A stretch of DNA of 64,000 nucleotides from Kangiellaceae bacterium (GTDB taxonomy: Bacteria > Pseudomonadota > Gammaproteobacteria > Enterobacterales > Kangiellaceae). The stretch covers positions 1-64,000 of the forward strand of contig JAPHTP010000021.1 of assembly GCA_026196875.1 (NCBI GenBank). The letters run 5' to 3'. The translations under genes were made by a program, and so were the position numbers. The notes beneath the pieces are model-generated. The model was not told the origin of the DNA. It searched no databases and saw only the letters and a program-made list of their open reading frames with translations. Of the stretch, positions 8,455 to 17,705 are shown piece after piece. The stretch's first letter is position 1; each line of letters opens with the position of its first letter.

Positions 8455-10464
8455 ATGGACGGTCTAATCTCAATACTACTGGCTCCCTTTGAACGATACA
8501 GTGTACATCCTTTACCTTTTGAAGTCTTAGTTGGCGGATCTGCCGTGGCTATTTTCTTCTGGTCAAAATTTAATACATGGGTGGGTACCGAGTTAAATGT
8601 CCGCAGAGGTAGTGTCCCTAAGCATTACACAACATGGGGGCGATTTACGAGAATGCGAATTCAATATACATTCTTGTCATTGGTGGTCTTCAGTATCTTT
8701 TTAGCTTCGCCTGAATTTGTCGAATGGGGATTGGGTAAGATTTCCGGTGCGGACACATCGCCTAAAGATTGGTTTGCTGGGAAATCTGCAAGCATTCCTT
8801 TATGGTCCGCATTTATGCTTATTGTCGTAATTCCTACTATTCCAATCGTTAAAAAAATGGAAGAGGAAGTAAGAGGTTGGTTACACCAAAAGGCGATGAT
8901 TCCTGTAGAAGCTAAGCTAATGTCGAACATGTTTAAACAACAAATCAAAGCTTTTCAGCCAAGTTCGGACGATATTGACAACTTTCTTGACAGTGGCGAT
9001 TCGACTAAGGAAACTCTTAAAGAAAGCGACTTTGAATGTGAATATGGCAGTTTGAGAAGGCTTTACGCGAAGCTCATGTATTTGGATTACAAAATAAAGC
9101 TTTGGAAAAGCTCTGTAAAAGTAGAAAGTTTTTTTCAACATAGAATGAAAGCCTATAAAGAATTTCAGGAGAGAGTTAACGCAATTTCTAAGGCGGTAGA
9201 AAGCCACTACAAAGGCATAAGCAATTTCGAGAGCTTAGCGGGTAAAAATTTGACTAAGGAATATAAAGAGCAATATTGCCATGGTCTTAAAAAGCATGAA
9301 GAGGAGTTGATAGATAGAGTTAATAAACGCCTTGACCGAGCTTACGAGTTTATCTCTTGTGGCATACTAGCGACGAATGTATCGAGAAAGTCAATTGCTA
9401 GCCAACATCAATGGTTTGGATTTGAGATTGACCATGTCCCTCCATCTCCAGCTCCGAGTAGTCCGTTATTCGTGATTAATCTAGCGATCGGGGTTGCGAT
9501 ATTTGTAGTCATTATGTTATTAAGAATTTTCGCATCGGAAAGCCTTACTTTAATTAATGTTGAAATCGAAAACGCTGCTAATGTAGCACTTATTTTCGCA
9601 GTAGCTATTTCTATGGTGAATGGAATGTCTATGTGGCTTGCTTTTCGGTTTTATATTCTTCTTGAGAATGAGGGAGGGAAGAACTTCCTTGGTGCATTTA
9701 TTAGAGAACATGTTAAGAAGAGATCAGTGTATCACCTAACTTTAGCTGGTTTTTTAGGACTGCTTGTGAGCTCTATTCTATTGTCTTTAACTTACACAAT
9801 AATCAATAGTAGTATTGGTTTTTTTGACTATTTTTCTACTAACTGGGTTTGGGGGATTATTCCCGCTGTAACCGCGGTTTTTGTAAGTTATTACTGCTGC
9901 ATTGCTAATCGTTCGATTGCAAGAGTTAAGTTCGCTATGTTACAAGCATCTACGACTGGGATTTTAGCATTAATGATTTCATTAACCCGGCTTTTACCAA
10001 TGAATGCAACTTGGTCTGCAAGCGATGTTGTTTTGGTAGTATCTTTAACGATAATCGGGAATTTTTTTATTGGGTATTATTTTGCTAAAGGATATCGTTA
10101 TCAGTGGAAAAAATGGCGAGAAGATCCTCAGATATCAGAGCGAGCTCATACAAGGCAAAACATCTATGCTGATGGACAGCTGTCGATTGTTAAAACCAAC
10201 TCAAAGGTTCAGTGTAGTATTGAGAATATTTCGTTGTGCGGCGCAAAGCTCAAAGTTAGTAGAGGGTTTGAAAAACAATTTGATACGAATCCCGGGGATA
10301 TTGTGAAGATGAGGATCCCAAATTTTGAGTTGGTTGAAGGTAAGGTTCTAAAAGTCCTTGATAGTTGTTTAATCGTGACATATGAGCTCAAAAATGAAAT
10401 TGAGGCTCGTATGAAGGATTATTTGGAGGAGTTTGGAGTACCTTCTGGAGTAGTAATAGCTTAA
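8455..10464 (+). CDS. polytopic membrane protein with C-terminal PilZ domain
   Basis: 669 residues from the ATG at 8455, chosen because AAAGGAG ends seven bases before it. About three N-terminal hydrophobic segments (near 20-40, 65-85, 110-130) precede a long soluble, helix-rich middle (about 140-340), then five or six further membrane helices (about 345-560). The C-terminal 100 residues look like a PilZ domain: RAHTR (RxxxR, from residue 563) and NISLCG (the D/NxSxxG motif, from residue 591), the two c-di-GMP-contacting motifs. It should therefore bind c-di-GMP and pass the signal to its membrane part. The helical middle could be coiled coil. Neighbours give no target; a diguanylate cyclase lies ~25 kb away at 35606. 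Confidence 0.8.
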   Translation: MDGLISILLAPFERYSVHPLPFEVLVGGSAVAIFFWSKFNTWVGTELNVRRGSVPKHYTTWGRFTRMRIQYTFLSLVVFSIFLASPEFVEWGLGKISGADTSPKDWFAGKSASIPLWSAFMLIVVIPTIPIVKKMEEEVRGWLHQKAMIPVEAKLMSNMFKQQIKAFQPSSDDIDNFLDSGDSTKETLKESDFECEYGSLRRLYAKLMYLDYKIKLWKSSVKVESFFQHRMKAYKEFQERVNAISKAVESHYKGISNFESLAGKNLTKEYKEQYCHGLKKHEEELIDRVNKRLDRAYEFISCGILATNVSRKSIASQHQWFGFEIDHVPPSPAPSSPLFVINLAIGVAIFVVIMLLRIFASESLTLINVEIENAANVALIFAVAISMVNGMSMWLAFRFYILLENEGGKNFLGAFIREHVKKRSVYHLTLAGFLGLLVSSILLSLTYTIINSSIGFFDYFSTNWVWGIIPAVTAVFVSYYCCIANRSIARVKFAMLQASTTGILALMISLTRLLPMNATWSASDVVLVVSLTIIGNFFIGYYFAKGYRYQWKKWREDPQISERAHTRQNIYADGQLSIVKTNSKVQCSIENISLCGAKLKVSRGFEKQFDTNPGDIVKMRIPNFELVEGKVLKVLDSCLIVTYELKNEIEARMKDYLEEFGVPSGVVIA

Positions 10465-10645
10465 TAAATAGAGATTAATTAATTCTAAAGCAGAATAGTA
10501 GCTCTCTGCGAAAGAGGGGAGTAGGGGGCTGAATCGAAGGAGCTGAATAATCAGTTTTCACCTGCGGTAAGAAAACACCGAAAAGGTGGTTCAAATTATC
10601 AATGCAAAAAAACAGAACAACTAAAAACTTTGCTAAATAAAAATA

Positions 10646-11425
10646 CTAATCACTAACAAGCGCTTTTATTTTGCTCTGAATAAACTGCGAGTCAGGCTTT
10701 GTCTTTAAAGCTTCCTTATACCGGCTAAGCGAGTCTTGTTTGTTCCCCGTTTTCTCGTAAGCGGCGGCTAGTGCAATCAGTCCCATGGTGGACTGAGGAA
10801 AATAAGTCAGGTTTAATTCCAGCAAGGGAATTAAATTGCTTGCAGATTGTTGATCGGTCAATCGCTGTTGCGCAAACATTGGTACGACCATTTCGCTAAA
10901 GTCAAAAGTATGGCTACCGTAATACTGTTCTCTTAATTGCTGAAACTGTTCTGCCAGAGCTTTGCCTCCATCAGCGCTCAAAGTCTCGGCCATTACAGAC
11001 TGGATTAACTTAGGTTTTGCCTGGCCTCTATGGCAAGTTATACATTCAACCTGGGTTAGAGTTTTAGAACCATGTGCCTCCAGTTTGGCTATGTGCCGGC
11101 TGTTGAGTTCCTTGACCATGCGTAACATGACTCTTGCTTTAAGCTTGTTGGCTTTATCATCCGCGGCGAAATCATACGTCGATAGAGGTTGTCCTTCTTT
11201 CCCAACGTGACAATGAGTACATCTTACACCCAATCCCATCGCAAAGGACTTCATGGTGTCTCTTAACTCCGCTGAGGAAATATTTTTATTAAGAACTTTA
11301 AGGTTTTCCGGGCTATCAAAAATACCGTTTTTTGTTGTTTTGGCGACCGTTTCTTGGGGCAAAGAGAATAGTCCACACCAAACGGTTAACCACAAGACAG
11401 GCCAAACGAGTTTTCCATTTTTCAT
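10646..11425 (-). CDS. diheme c-type cytochrome with TPR-like tail
   Basis: 259 residues with a Sec signal peptide (cut near residue 28). Two heme motifs are present, CTHCH 69-73 and CITCH 128-132, separated by a helix containing MLRMVKELN. The pattern of a short helix with Met, then CxxCHxG, resembles half of the photosynthetic reaction-centre cytochrome subunit family (CytoC_RC), members of which occur in many non-phototrophs. No photosynthesis genes are here. After the second heme a segment with LIALAAAYEKTGNKQDSLSRYKEAL reads as one or two tetratricopeptide-like repeats. Likely a periplasmic electron carrier or redox sensor partner. It is divergent from the kinase/regulator pair at 11595. 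Confidence 0.85.
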   Translation of the reverse strand: MKNGKLVWPVLWLTVWCGLFSLPQETVAKTTKNGIFDSPENLKVLNKNISSAELRDTMKSFAMGLGVRCTHCHVGKEGQPLSTYDFAADDKANKLKARVMLRMVKELNSRHIAKLEAHGSKTLTQVECITCHRGQAKPKLIQSVMAETLSADGGKALAEQFQQLREQYYGSHTFDFSEMVVPMFAQQRLTDQQSASNLIPLLELNLTYFPQSTMGLIALAAAYEKTGNKQDSLSRYKEALKTKPDSQFIQSKIKALVSD

Positions 11426-11594
11426 TTCTTCTTCCCCGACAAGCTAAAATAGGCAGATTAATACTCACTTTAATTCAAAGGTTTTTTGGAATGGTGAAGA
11501 TGTCGTCATGCTTTTGTCAGGAAACTGTCAAGATTGAGCTATTGAGCCGGTTATCAAGTGGGATTAGCGATAGCATTACGTTATTCTTAATAGT

Positions 11595-13325
11595 ATGAAT
11601 TCACGCAAATCTCTAGACGCTAAACATCCCAACAGTAAGTCAAGCGCAAAGCCCAACGCAAAGCCTGGCGCTGAGAACGCCACATGGCAGGCGATAGGCG
11701 TGCGTAGCAAAGTATTGACTATGTTACTTGCCTTGAGTTTTGCCATGCTCTGCACGCTTGCCTGGCAAGCCTACAGCGCTAATACCCTACATAATAAAAT
11801 AGCGCACAAAGTCCTTGGCGAGTACGCGGAATTAGCTGCTACAGAATTTTCTCGCAGGCTTATGTCTGATATCGGTTATCGGGGTTATTTTCAGCTGGTC
11901 AACCAGTGGAAAGGCCACTTAGATATTGTCGACAATTTGATAGGAGCCGCTAATCCTGACGGAGCAACGCAATCGTTTAAAAGTACTGATATTCCCATGT
12001 GCCAAATGACCAATCTGGCTTCATTCTATTTTGCTAATAAAGACAATCGCTGGCATATTTTAGACGCCAATTGTAAGCCTGTAGAGCTTGGAACAATTAA
12101 GCCGCTTGTCGATAATTTTAACTTCAAAGAACTGACGGACAAACCCTTCGCCTTTATTCACTCGTCAGTTGCCGAGCAACCAGTCTCAATTGTGGTGGCA
12201 GAGGAAAAAATACGCAACATTCAATTTGGTTTTGTGGTTAATAGAACCAAATTAAATGAATTACTTGAGCAAAGCTTTCAAAGCTCACCGCTACTACCCA
12301 AAGCGCTCGCCGATGGCAAGGCCAACAATAATCTCCTGGAAATCAATATGCAGGGGCATATGGGCAGAAATTTACTCGGTACGCCACTAAACGAGCAAGC
12401 TCTGATTGTCGCTGGCTTAACCTTGTCAAATGAATACAGTGGTATTTTCCGAGGCCACACAATTAATGTCGGCATCAATAAAAACAACGCTGAAGCGCTG
12501 ATTATTGGCGGATTACCTGACGATAATTTGCCAACCATTGGGTTTACCATACTGCTTACATTTATTGTCTTTATTTCCAGCTTTATCCAACTGAAAAAGG
12601 AACATGAACTGAACGAATTGAGGAGTGATTTTGTGGCGCAAGTCTCTCACGAGCTCAGGACGCCTCTCACTCAAATCAGAATGTTTGGTGAAATGCTCGA
12701 ACAGGGTAAGGTACGCAGTGAGCAAGAGTCTAAACACTATTTGAGCGTTATTGTTCGTGAGAGTATCAGGCTCAATTACTTGATTGAAAATGTTCTCAAG
12801 TATTCACGAACAACTCATGCCATTTCTTCAAATTTATCCCTGATATCAATTAAGCCGATTATTCAGGAGACCCTTCAAGATTTTGACCTGCTGTTGCACC
12901 ATCATCAGGTGAATTTAGATTGCCAACTAGAAGAGGGCGAGCTACTTGGCGATGCATCTTCGATAAAACAAACTCTGAGCAATCTGTTAGATAATGCACT
13001 TAAATATGGTCCTGACGGTCAAACAATAAATATTGAAGGTAAAGTTATTACTCAGCAGAAAGAAAATTTTTACTCACTGGTTATTACCGATAGAGGCAAA
13101 GGAATACCACCGGAAGAATATAAAAACATCTGGCAGCCTTACTACCGTTTAAAGTGTGAAAATCATGACGCTACCAGTGGAACTGGAATTGGTTTATATC
13201 TGGTAAAGCTGCTGATGGAAGAGATGGAAGGTGAAATTGATCTGGATAAGGAATATGCCGGTGGTTGCAGGTTTAAACTTTTATGGCCGATGAAAATGCA
13301 AGAAATTACAGAAGAGAAAACGTAA
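11595..13325 (+). CDS. membrane sensor histidine kinase
   Basis: 576 residues. After a polar, Lys/Ala-rich cytoplasmic start (1-33) comes a first membrane helix (about 36-60), a ~260-residue periplasmic sensor region with no recognised fold, and a second helix (about 315-332). The kinase core follows: H-box SHELRTPL with His352, N-box LLDNALKYG, G1 DRGKGIPP and G2 GTGIGLYLVKLL. It should autophosphorylate and pass phosphate to the response regulator that starts one base after its stop codon. The signal is unknown; two Cys in the periplasmic part (PMCQM and DANCKP) could form a disulfide. Divergent from a cytochrome gene, which hints at redox-linked sensing, an inference only. Confidence 0.92.
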   Translation: MNSRKSLDAKHPNSKSSAKPNAKPGAENATWQAIGVRSKVLTMLLALSFAMLCTLAWQAYSANTLHNKIAHKVLGEYAELAATEFSRRLMSDIGYRGYFQLVNQWKGHLDIVDNLIGAANPDGATQSFKSTDIPMCQMTNLASFYFANKDNRWHILDANCKPVELGTIKPLVDNFNFKELTDKPFAFIHSSVAEQPVSIVVAEEKIRNIQFGFVVNRTKLNELLEQSFQSSPLLPKALADGKANNNLLEINMQGHMGRNLLGTPLNEQALIVAGLTLSNEYSGIFRGHTINVGINKNNAEALIIGGLPDDNLPTIGFTILLTFIVFISSFIQLKKEHELNELRSDFVAQVSHELRTPLTQIRMFGEMLEQGKVRSEQESKHYLSVIVRESIRLNYLIENVLKYSRTTHAISSNLSLISIKPIIQETLQDFDLLLHHHQVNLDCQLEEGELLGDASSIKQTLSNLLDNALKYGPDGQTINIEGKVITQQKENFYSLVITDRGKGIPPEEYKNIWQPYYRLKCENHDATSGTGIGLYLVKLLMEEMEGEIDLDKEYAGGCRFKLLWPMKMQEITEEKT

Positions 13326-13326
13326 A

Positions 13327-14079
13327 GTGTCTGATATTAAGGTTGATTCTAGGATTAACATAAGCCGCGAACCAGATATTTTGATCGTCGAAGACAACAA
13401 AGATTTGTCAATGGGACTAAAAAATAATCTGGAAATTGAAGGCTATTCGGTTAGTTGCGCTTATGATGGTGCGCAAGGATTGGAAATGCTTACTCAGTCC
13501 TTTCCAAAACTTATTATTCTGGATCTTATGATGCCTCGATTGGACGGCTATGGTTTTCTCAAAGCAATTGATTCTATCGAAAACCGCCCGATGGTCTTGA
13601 TTTTAAGCGCGCGTGATAGCGAAGTGGATAAAGTGACCGGGCTTAGGTTAGGCGCCGATGACTTTGTCACCAAACCATTCGGCTTGATGGAATTGGTTGC
13701 TCGAGTGGAAGCTTTAATTCGGCGCCGGGCTACTAATGAATTAGAGAATCTTTCGAAAGCTAAATCGATCAAGCTCGGTGATGTTTCCATCGAAGCGGAC
13801 TCACGCCAAATATCAAAAAACGGTAATGAGGTTCTCCTCACACCAAAGGAGTTTGATCTATTAATGGAGTTGATTGCAAAACGAGGACAGGTAGTTTCAC
13901 GCCTCGACTTAATGGGTAAAGTTTGGGGGCATATGTCTGCAGTAGAAAGCCGAACCGTGGATACGCATATAGGTGAGCTTAGGAAAAAGTTAGAGTCAAA
14001 GCCGGCGGAGCCAAGATTAATAAAAACAATTAGAAAAGTAGGTTATCGAATAGAATTCGACGAAGTTGAATTTAACTAA
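13327..14079 (+). CDS. OmpR-family response regulator
   Basis: 250 residues, GTG start one base after the kinase stop codon, so the two are translationally coupled. Receiver domain about 17-130 with the acidic pair Glu22/Asp23, phospho-acceptor Asp66 in ILDLMMP, and the conserved Lys116 in VTKPF. The C-terminal ~100 residues form a winged-helix DNA-binding domain (LLTPKEFDLLMEL, ESRTVDTHIGELRKKL, TIRKVGYR). It should bind promoters as a phosphorylated dimer; targets cannot be read here, though the divergent cytochrome gene upstream of the kinase is a candidate. Confidence 0.95.
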   Translation: MSDIKVDSRINISREPDILIVEDNKDLSMGLKNNLEIEGYSVSCAYDGAQGLEMLTQSFPKLIILDLMMPRLDGYGFLKAIDSIENRPMVLILSARDSEVDKVTGLRLGADDFVTKPFGLMELVARVEALIRRRATNELENLSKAKSIKLGDVSIEADSRQISKNGNEVLLTPKEFDLLMELIAKRGQVVSRLDLMGKVWGHMSAVESRTVDTHIGELRKKLESKPAEPRLIKTIRKVGYRIEFDEVEFN

Positions 14080-14090
14080 AAGTACAGAAC

Positions 14091-14115
14091 CAGTGAGCGA
14101 TAATACCGCTCACTG
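14091..14115. terminator. hairpin between convergent genes
   Basis: Perfect 9-bp stem CAGTGAGCG/CGCTCACTG with a 7-nt loop, between the response regulator and the convergent lipoprotein gene. No long U-run follows on either strand, so a bidirectional terminator is plausible but not certain. Confidence 0.5.
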
Positions 14116-14158
14116 TAAAGATTATAACCGTCGAGAACAGCTTTTTTATCTTAGAGCC

Positions 14159-14467
14159 TTAATTGCCTTTGTAGTCCGGTCCTGCAGTAGACGATTGTGC
14201 ATTTTCCAATAATTTTCTCGCTTCTTCACGCATGGCTCGTCTTTCGGCTCTGGTTAAACAGACTTTTTTCTTAAAATTAGTGCCGGTCACTTTTACTCTT
14301 TTACAAACAACTTCATCATCTAACTTCGAAGTTACTTTCTTAACTTCCTCTGGAGTCGGCTTTTGTTTGTCAGCTACTTCCGGAGTTTTTGTTGATACAC
14401 AGGCTGCTAATGGTAATGCTAAAAATGCGCCAAGAAATAGCTTAAGAAGGGGATTAGATCTAAACAT
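14159..14467 (-). CDS. small lipoprotein with paired cysteines
   Basis: 102 residues from the ATG at 14467, which sits after a strong AAGGAG and gives a lipoprotein signal with lipobox LAAC (Cys22). The upstream in-frame ATG at 14638 would add 57 residues with no signal and is rejected. The mature protein is short and charged. It carries VCKRVKVTGTNFKKKVCLTRAE: two cysteines about 17 residues apart around a Thr-Gly turn, a pattern I associate with small uncharacterised proteobacterial envelope proteins. Function unknown. Confidence 0.8.
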   Translation of the reverse strand: MFRSNPLLKLFLGAFLALPLAACVSTKTPEVADKQKPTPEEVKKVTSKLDDEVVCKRVKVTGTNFKKKVCLTRAERRAMREEARKLLENAQSSTAGPDYKGN

Positions 14468-14873
14468 GTATTCTCCTTTTAATAATGTTTTGACGTAGCG
14501 GTTTTGATTTCGCGAATTAGTGACCTCTACATCTGTTATCAGTAAAAACTCCGTAACTGACACAGCAATAAAGTTAAATGACTTTACAAATTTCAATCTT
14601 TTATCAATATCTGTGCAATATTTATGCAATTTAAGCAAAAAACTGTCAAGTAGATAGCCAACCGCTAGTTATAAATTCAATAAAAATTAAAGGTTTTATT
14701 TGCTGGATATTTATTCTAATCGTAGCTCGTCGACTTTAAATAGAAGCAAGTAGTAATAACTAGTGAGTTAAAGTTAAGAGAAACAAAGGGACGTAAAAAG
14801 ATGTAAAGTCATTGTTTGTTGATTGGAACTTGTAAGTAATCAAACTGCAAATACGCTGAGCGAAGAGAGCAAT

Positions 14874-16022
14874 CTACCTGACCCTAAAATCATCAATGAT
14901 CTTTGTTAATTCTGGCAAAGTGTTATAAGGAATATCTTTGAAATTAAACTCTCCTTCTACCTTGTGAGCCTCGATAATATTACCCTTATTAACTCTTAAA
15001 AATACGTATTCCGAAACTTTAAACTCTGAGTAATCGTCAAAGCCTTCTCTATTAACCATTTCGCCAAATTTGACTAAGAATACCCCGGATAACCAACTAG
15101 CCGGTACTTTATCTTCAGATTGACTATTGCTAAAAAGCTCTTCTAGCTTGAGGTTTTTCTCATCGACTTCATAAAAGCCTGTTCCGGTATTAAGCTTAAC
15201 TTTGGTCAGGTAAAGCTTATCTTTTTCAATTAACCATTCTCCTTTAGGCGCGCCGCTTTTGGTTTTATTTGTCCAGTTAAAAGGCCATTTCATATGGTCA
15301 TTGCTGTAATAGGCGAGTATCGGGCTAAATCCGGACCTCGTTGCGAGTCGACCGTGCTGACCTTCGTAGTTAATAACGTCGTCACCGTTGAGTCTGAAGT
15401 AATAGGATATGTAGTCGTGATTAAGCTTCAGCATTTCCTGTTTTTCTTTTAATGATTCATCGCTCAATTCTATTTCCTTTTCGTTATAGAGCTTGTCGTA
15501 ATCGGTTTTGGTTAGTTCTACCGATTTAATAACTTGACCATTGCGGATATAGAAGTAGACCGACCCTAGATATTCCCACTTTTCTTCGGTTTGGATAATT
15601 CGACTGGCATCGATAACCCCGTTAAACCAATCTGCAAGAACAAGAGATGAGTCCCTTGTTGGAGTTGTTTCAGTTCGTTTAGCTTTATATGGGGGAGTTT
15701 TGGATAATCTTATTTTAGACTGAATGTTCAGTTCACCTGGTTTGAGTCTTCCTTTTGACGTTGTAACTTCTTTAAGAAATAGCTGGTCATCTTCAATTGC
15801 CCAGGTTGCGATGTGACCACGGTAATTAGCTGTGTGCCAACTTTTGAATGGGTATTTAATCTTATTTACTGAGTAATAATCTTCGAGTGGAGAAGGATGG
15901 CCCCAACCTGTCGAAAGTCTGAGTGTTTCGTTTTGATATTCAATATAGTCTGGCTGCTGCTCAGTGGCATTTATAAAAGGGCTTATAATAATGAGAAAGA
16001 TAGCAATAAGTAGGTTTTTCAT
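14874..16022 (-). CDS. secreted protein built of two repeated halves, function unknown
   Basis: 382 residues from the ATG at 16022. That start is chosen because CAGGGAAG lies just upstream and it gives a signal peptide (KNLLIAIFLIIISPF...INA); an ATG 33 bases further up lacks this. The mature protein has two similar halves. First half: HIATWAIEDDQLFLKEV, then LADWFNGVI, then YFYIRNGQVIKSVE. Second half: PKGEWLIEKDKLYLTKV, then PASWLSGVF, then YVFLRVNKGNIIEAHK. Each half also starts with a Tyr-rich strand and a YPF/WPF turn before the first motif. A linker of charged helix (about 195-225) joins them. I recognise no family. Confidence 0.75.
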   Translation of the reverse strand: MKNLLIAIFLIIISPFINATEQQPDYIEYQNETLRLSTGWGHPSPLEDYYSVNKIKYPFKSWHTANYRGHIATWAIEDDQLFLKEVTTSKGRLKPGELNIQSKIRLSKTPPYKAKRTETTPTRDSSLVLADWFNGVIDASRIIQTEEKWEYLGSVYFYIRNGQVIKSVELTKTDYDKLYNEKEIELSDESLKEKQEMLKLNHDYISYYFRLNGDDVINYEGQHGRLATRSGFSPILAYYSNDHMKWPFNWTNKTKSGAPKGEWLIEKDKLYLTKVKLNTGTGFYEVDEKNLKLEELFSNSQSEDKVPASWLSGVFLVKFGEMVNREGFDDYSEFKVSEYVFLRVNKGNIIEAHKVEGEFNFKDIPYNTLPELTKIIDDFRVR

Positions 16023-16687
16023 AAGTCTTCCCTGAGTAATCATGTTTGCTCTCATAAATGGCTAAGACCTTTATTGGGATTGATTGTTCTAATTTCAACG
16101 CAGAATGACTCAGAACGGGTTTAAAGGTGATGCGCGGTTTGGCTTAATAATTACAGAATCATAGAATGACTTTTGTGCAGAGCAATAAAGTGCAAAAATA
16201 AAATTAACAAGACTAAATAGAAAGATATCTAAAACCTTCAGTTATATCGTATTGTATTTTTCTACTCTCATCCCTTGCACTATATATCTTTCAGAGATTT
16301 CTTGCCAAGTGGGTCAAATTTAACGATCCATAGTTTCAAATATAAAAATATAGACAGCCAGTGTGAAGGAGGGCCTTTTTTAGCTATCAGATCTTTGTAG
16401 CGAGCCCCTAACTTGAATAAAATCTCTGAAGCAGCATGGAAAGCGAACTTCGAATAAAGTCAGGGAAATGCTCTTCCTCATACTTAGTATTTGTTCTTAA
16501 CGCTTAATTTTTCTAAATCAATTTGATCCAGGTGAGAGGTTTTGATCTCCGCCGGCACATAGCTATATGTAGGAATATTCTCGTGGCAACTGCTCGCGGG
16601 ATGACCGTTAGTAACGCCGTTTTAAATTTGACTACGAACTTTAACAAAGTTTTGTAGAAGACTAATTCTGTATCAAGAGGGATTTTT
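16023..16687. other. intergenic region, 665 bp
   Basis: Separates a divergent pair. Mostly AT-rich, with a more GC-rich stretch around 16370-16450. A 62-codon minus-strand frame at 16513-16701 overlaps the start of the next gene and has no ribosome site. I see no recognisable riboswitch or RNA gene, although the length leaves room for one. Confidence 0.4.
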
Positions 16688-17650
16688 ATGAAGAGCACCA
16701 TCAGGTTCTATGTTTTTCTCGCGTTTTTAGCCTTATTTTTGCCAGGAGCGTCACAAGTCGCTTATTCCGCCGAACAGCATGGGGAAGAAGTGGACAATTT
16801 GGACAATGGCGATGAGACAGTTCAGGCCGGAGGTCAGGGAACTAGTGCGTCACAAACAGTAGCGACCAGTTCAGGAAATAGTTCAGGTCAAAGAGAGCAA
16901 TTAGATATAAATTTCTATGTTGGAACCGCTTTTGACAGTTTTGCAGGAAAAGAAGCAGAGTTTCTAAATTACGATGAAAAAGATGACAATAAACTCAGAT
17001 CCATAATGGGGTTCATTGTTGACTACAACGTTAGTCAAACCGAAGATAGAACAGGGTTATGGTTAACGGCGCGAACTTCTCGTGGAGTACGTAGTGGTGA
17101 AGTAGACTGTAGTGCCGAAGATCCTGAACAACGGCCTTCATTATGCGCGCAATTTAATGACGTAATTGACCCTGTCGGAAGCCCGGAGAGAGTCAAGTAC
17201 CTACTTAAAAACTCGTCGTCACTAGAGACACAAGTTGGGTTGAGGTGGGAATTTGAAAATCCGTTCACTTCAGATAAAAGTAAATCAATGTCAAATGTAT
17301 ACGTTGGATATAATTTAGGTTCCGTTGCGGTTAAAGATGACGACGACGACTTAGCCAAAATCGAAAGCTTTAATTTAGGATTGATAGTTAACAAAGGCGA
17401 ATACAAAGGTAGTTTTTTTGACATTGGGAAGGGAAAAAACGAAATCTTTGAAGATCACAAGGATGACAGGCTCAAGGTTAATGCAAGGCTAGTTAAAGAT
17501 ATCACCATAAATAAAATTTCACTGCGAGCCTTTATTCATTTATCTGTTGATGCCGATGACGGCGATGGTTCAGATAGCATGCAAACTTACGTGGGCTTTA
17601 CTGTACCAATCGGAGATATCTTTAGTAGTAACAACAAAAGTAACAATTAG
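16688..17650 (+). CDS. probable outer-membrane or periplasmic beta-rich protein
   Basis: 320 residues. A Sec signal peptide (to about residue 28, AYSA) is followed by a low-complexity Gly/Ser/Thr/Gln linker (about 30-70). The rest alternates hydrophobic and polar residues in strand-like runs (LDINFYVGTAF, GLWLTARTSRGV, SNVYVGYNLGSV, TYVGFTVPIGDIF), as in small outer-membrane barrels, with acidic turns such as KDDDDDL. Good ribosome site AGAGGG. The patatin gene begins 55 bases downstream on the same strand, so the two probably form an operon. Barrel status is inference from strand pattern; I recognise no family. Confidence 0.7.
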   Translation: MKSTIRFYVFLAFLALFLPGASQVAYSAEQHGEEVDNLDNGDETVQAGGQGTSASQTVATSSGNSSGQREQLDINFYVGTAFDSFAGKEAEFLNYDEKDDNKLRSIMGFIVDYNVSQTEDRTGLWLTARTSRGVRSGEVDCSAEDPEQRPSLCAQFNDVIDPVGSPERVKYLLKNSSSLETQVGLRWEFENPFTSDKSKSMSNVYVGYNLGSVAVKDDDDDLAKIESFNLGLIVNKGEYKGSFFDIGKGKNEIFEDHKDDRLKVNARLVKDITINKISLRAFIHLSVDADDGDGSDSMQTYVGFTVPIGDIFSSNNKSNN

Positions 17651-17705
17651 GTCCTATTTAGCTATGTAAATAGATAAAAGAAAGTGAGAGTAAGGAGCTT
17701 AACAG

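Noticed and set aside
16513-16701. 62-codon minus-strand frame
   Set aside because: It overlaps the start and ribosome site of the plus-strand beta-rich protein and has no start signal of its own.
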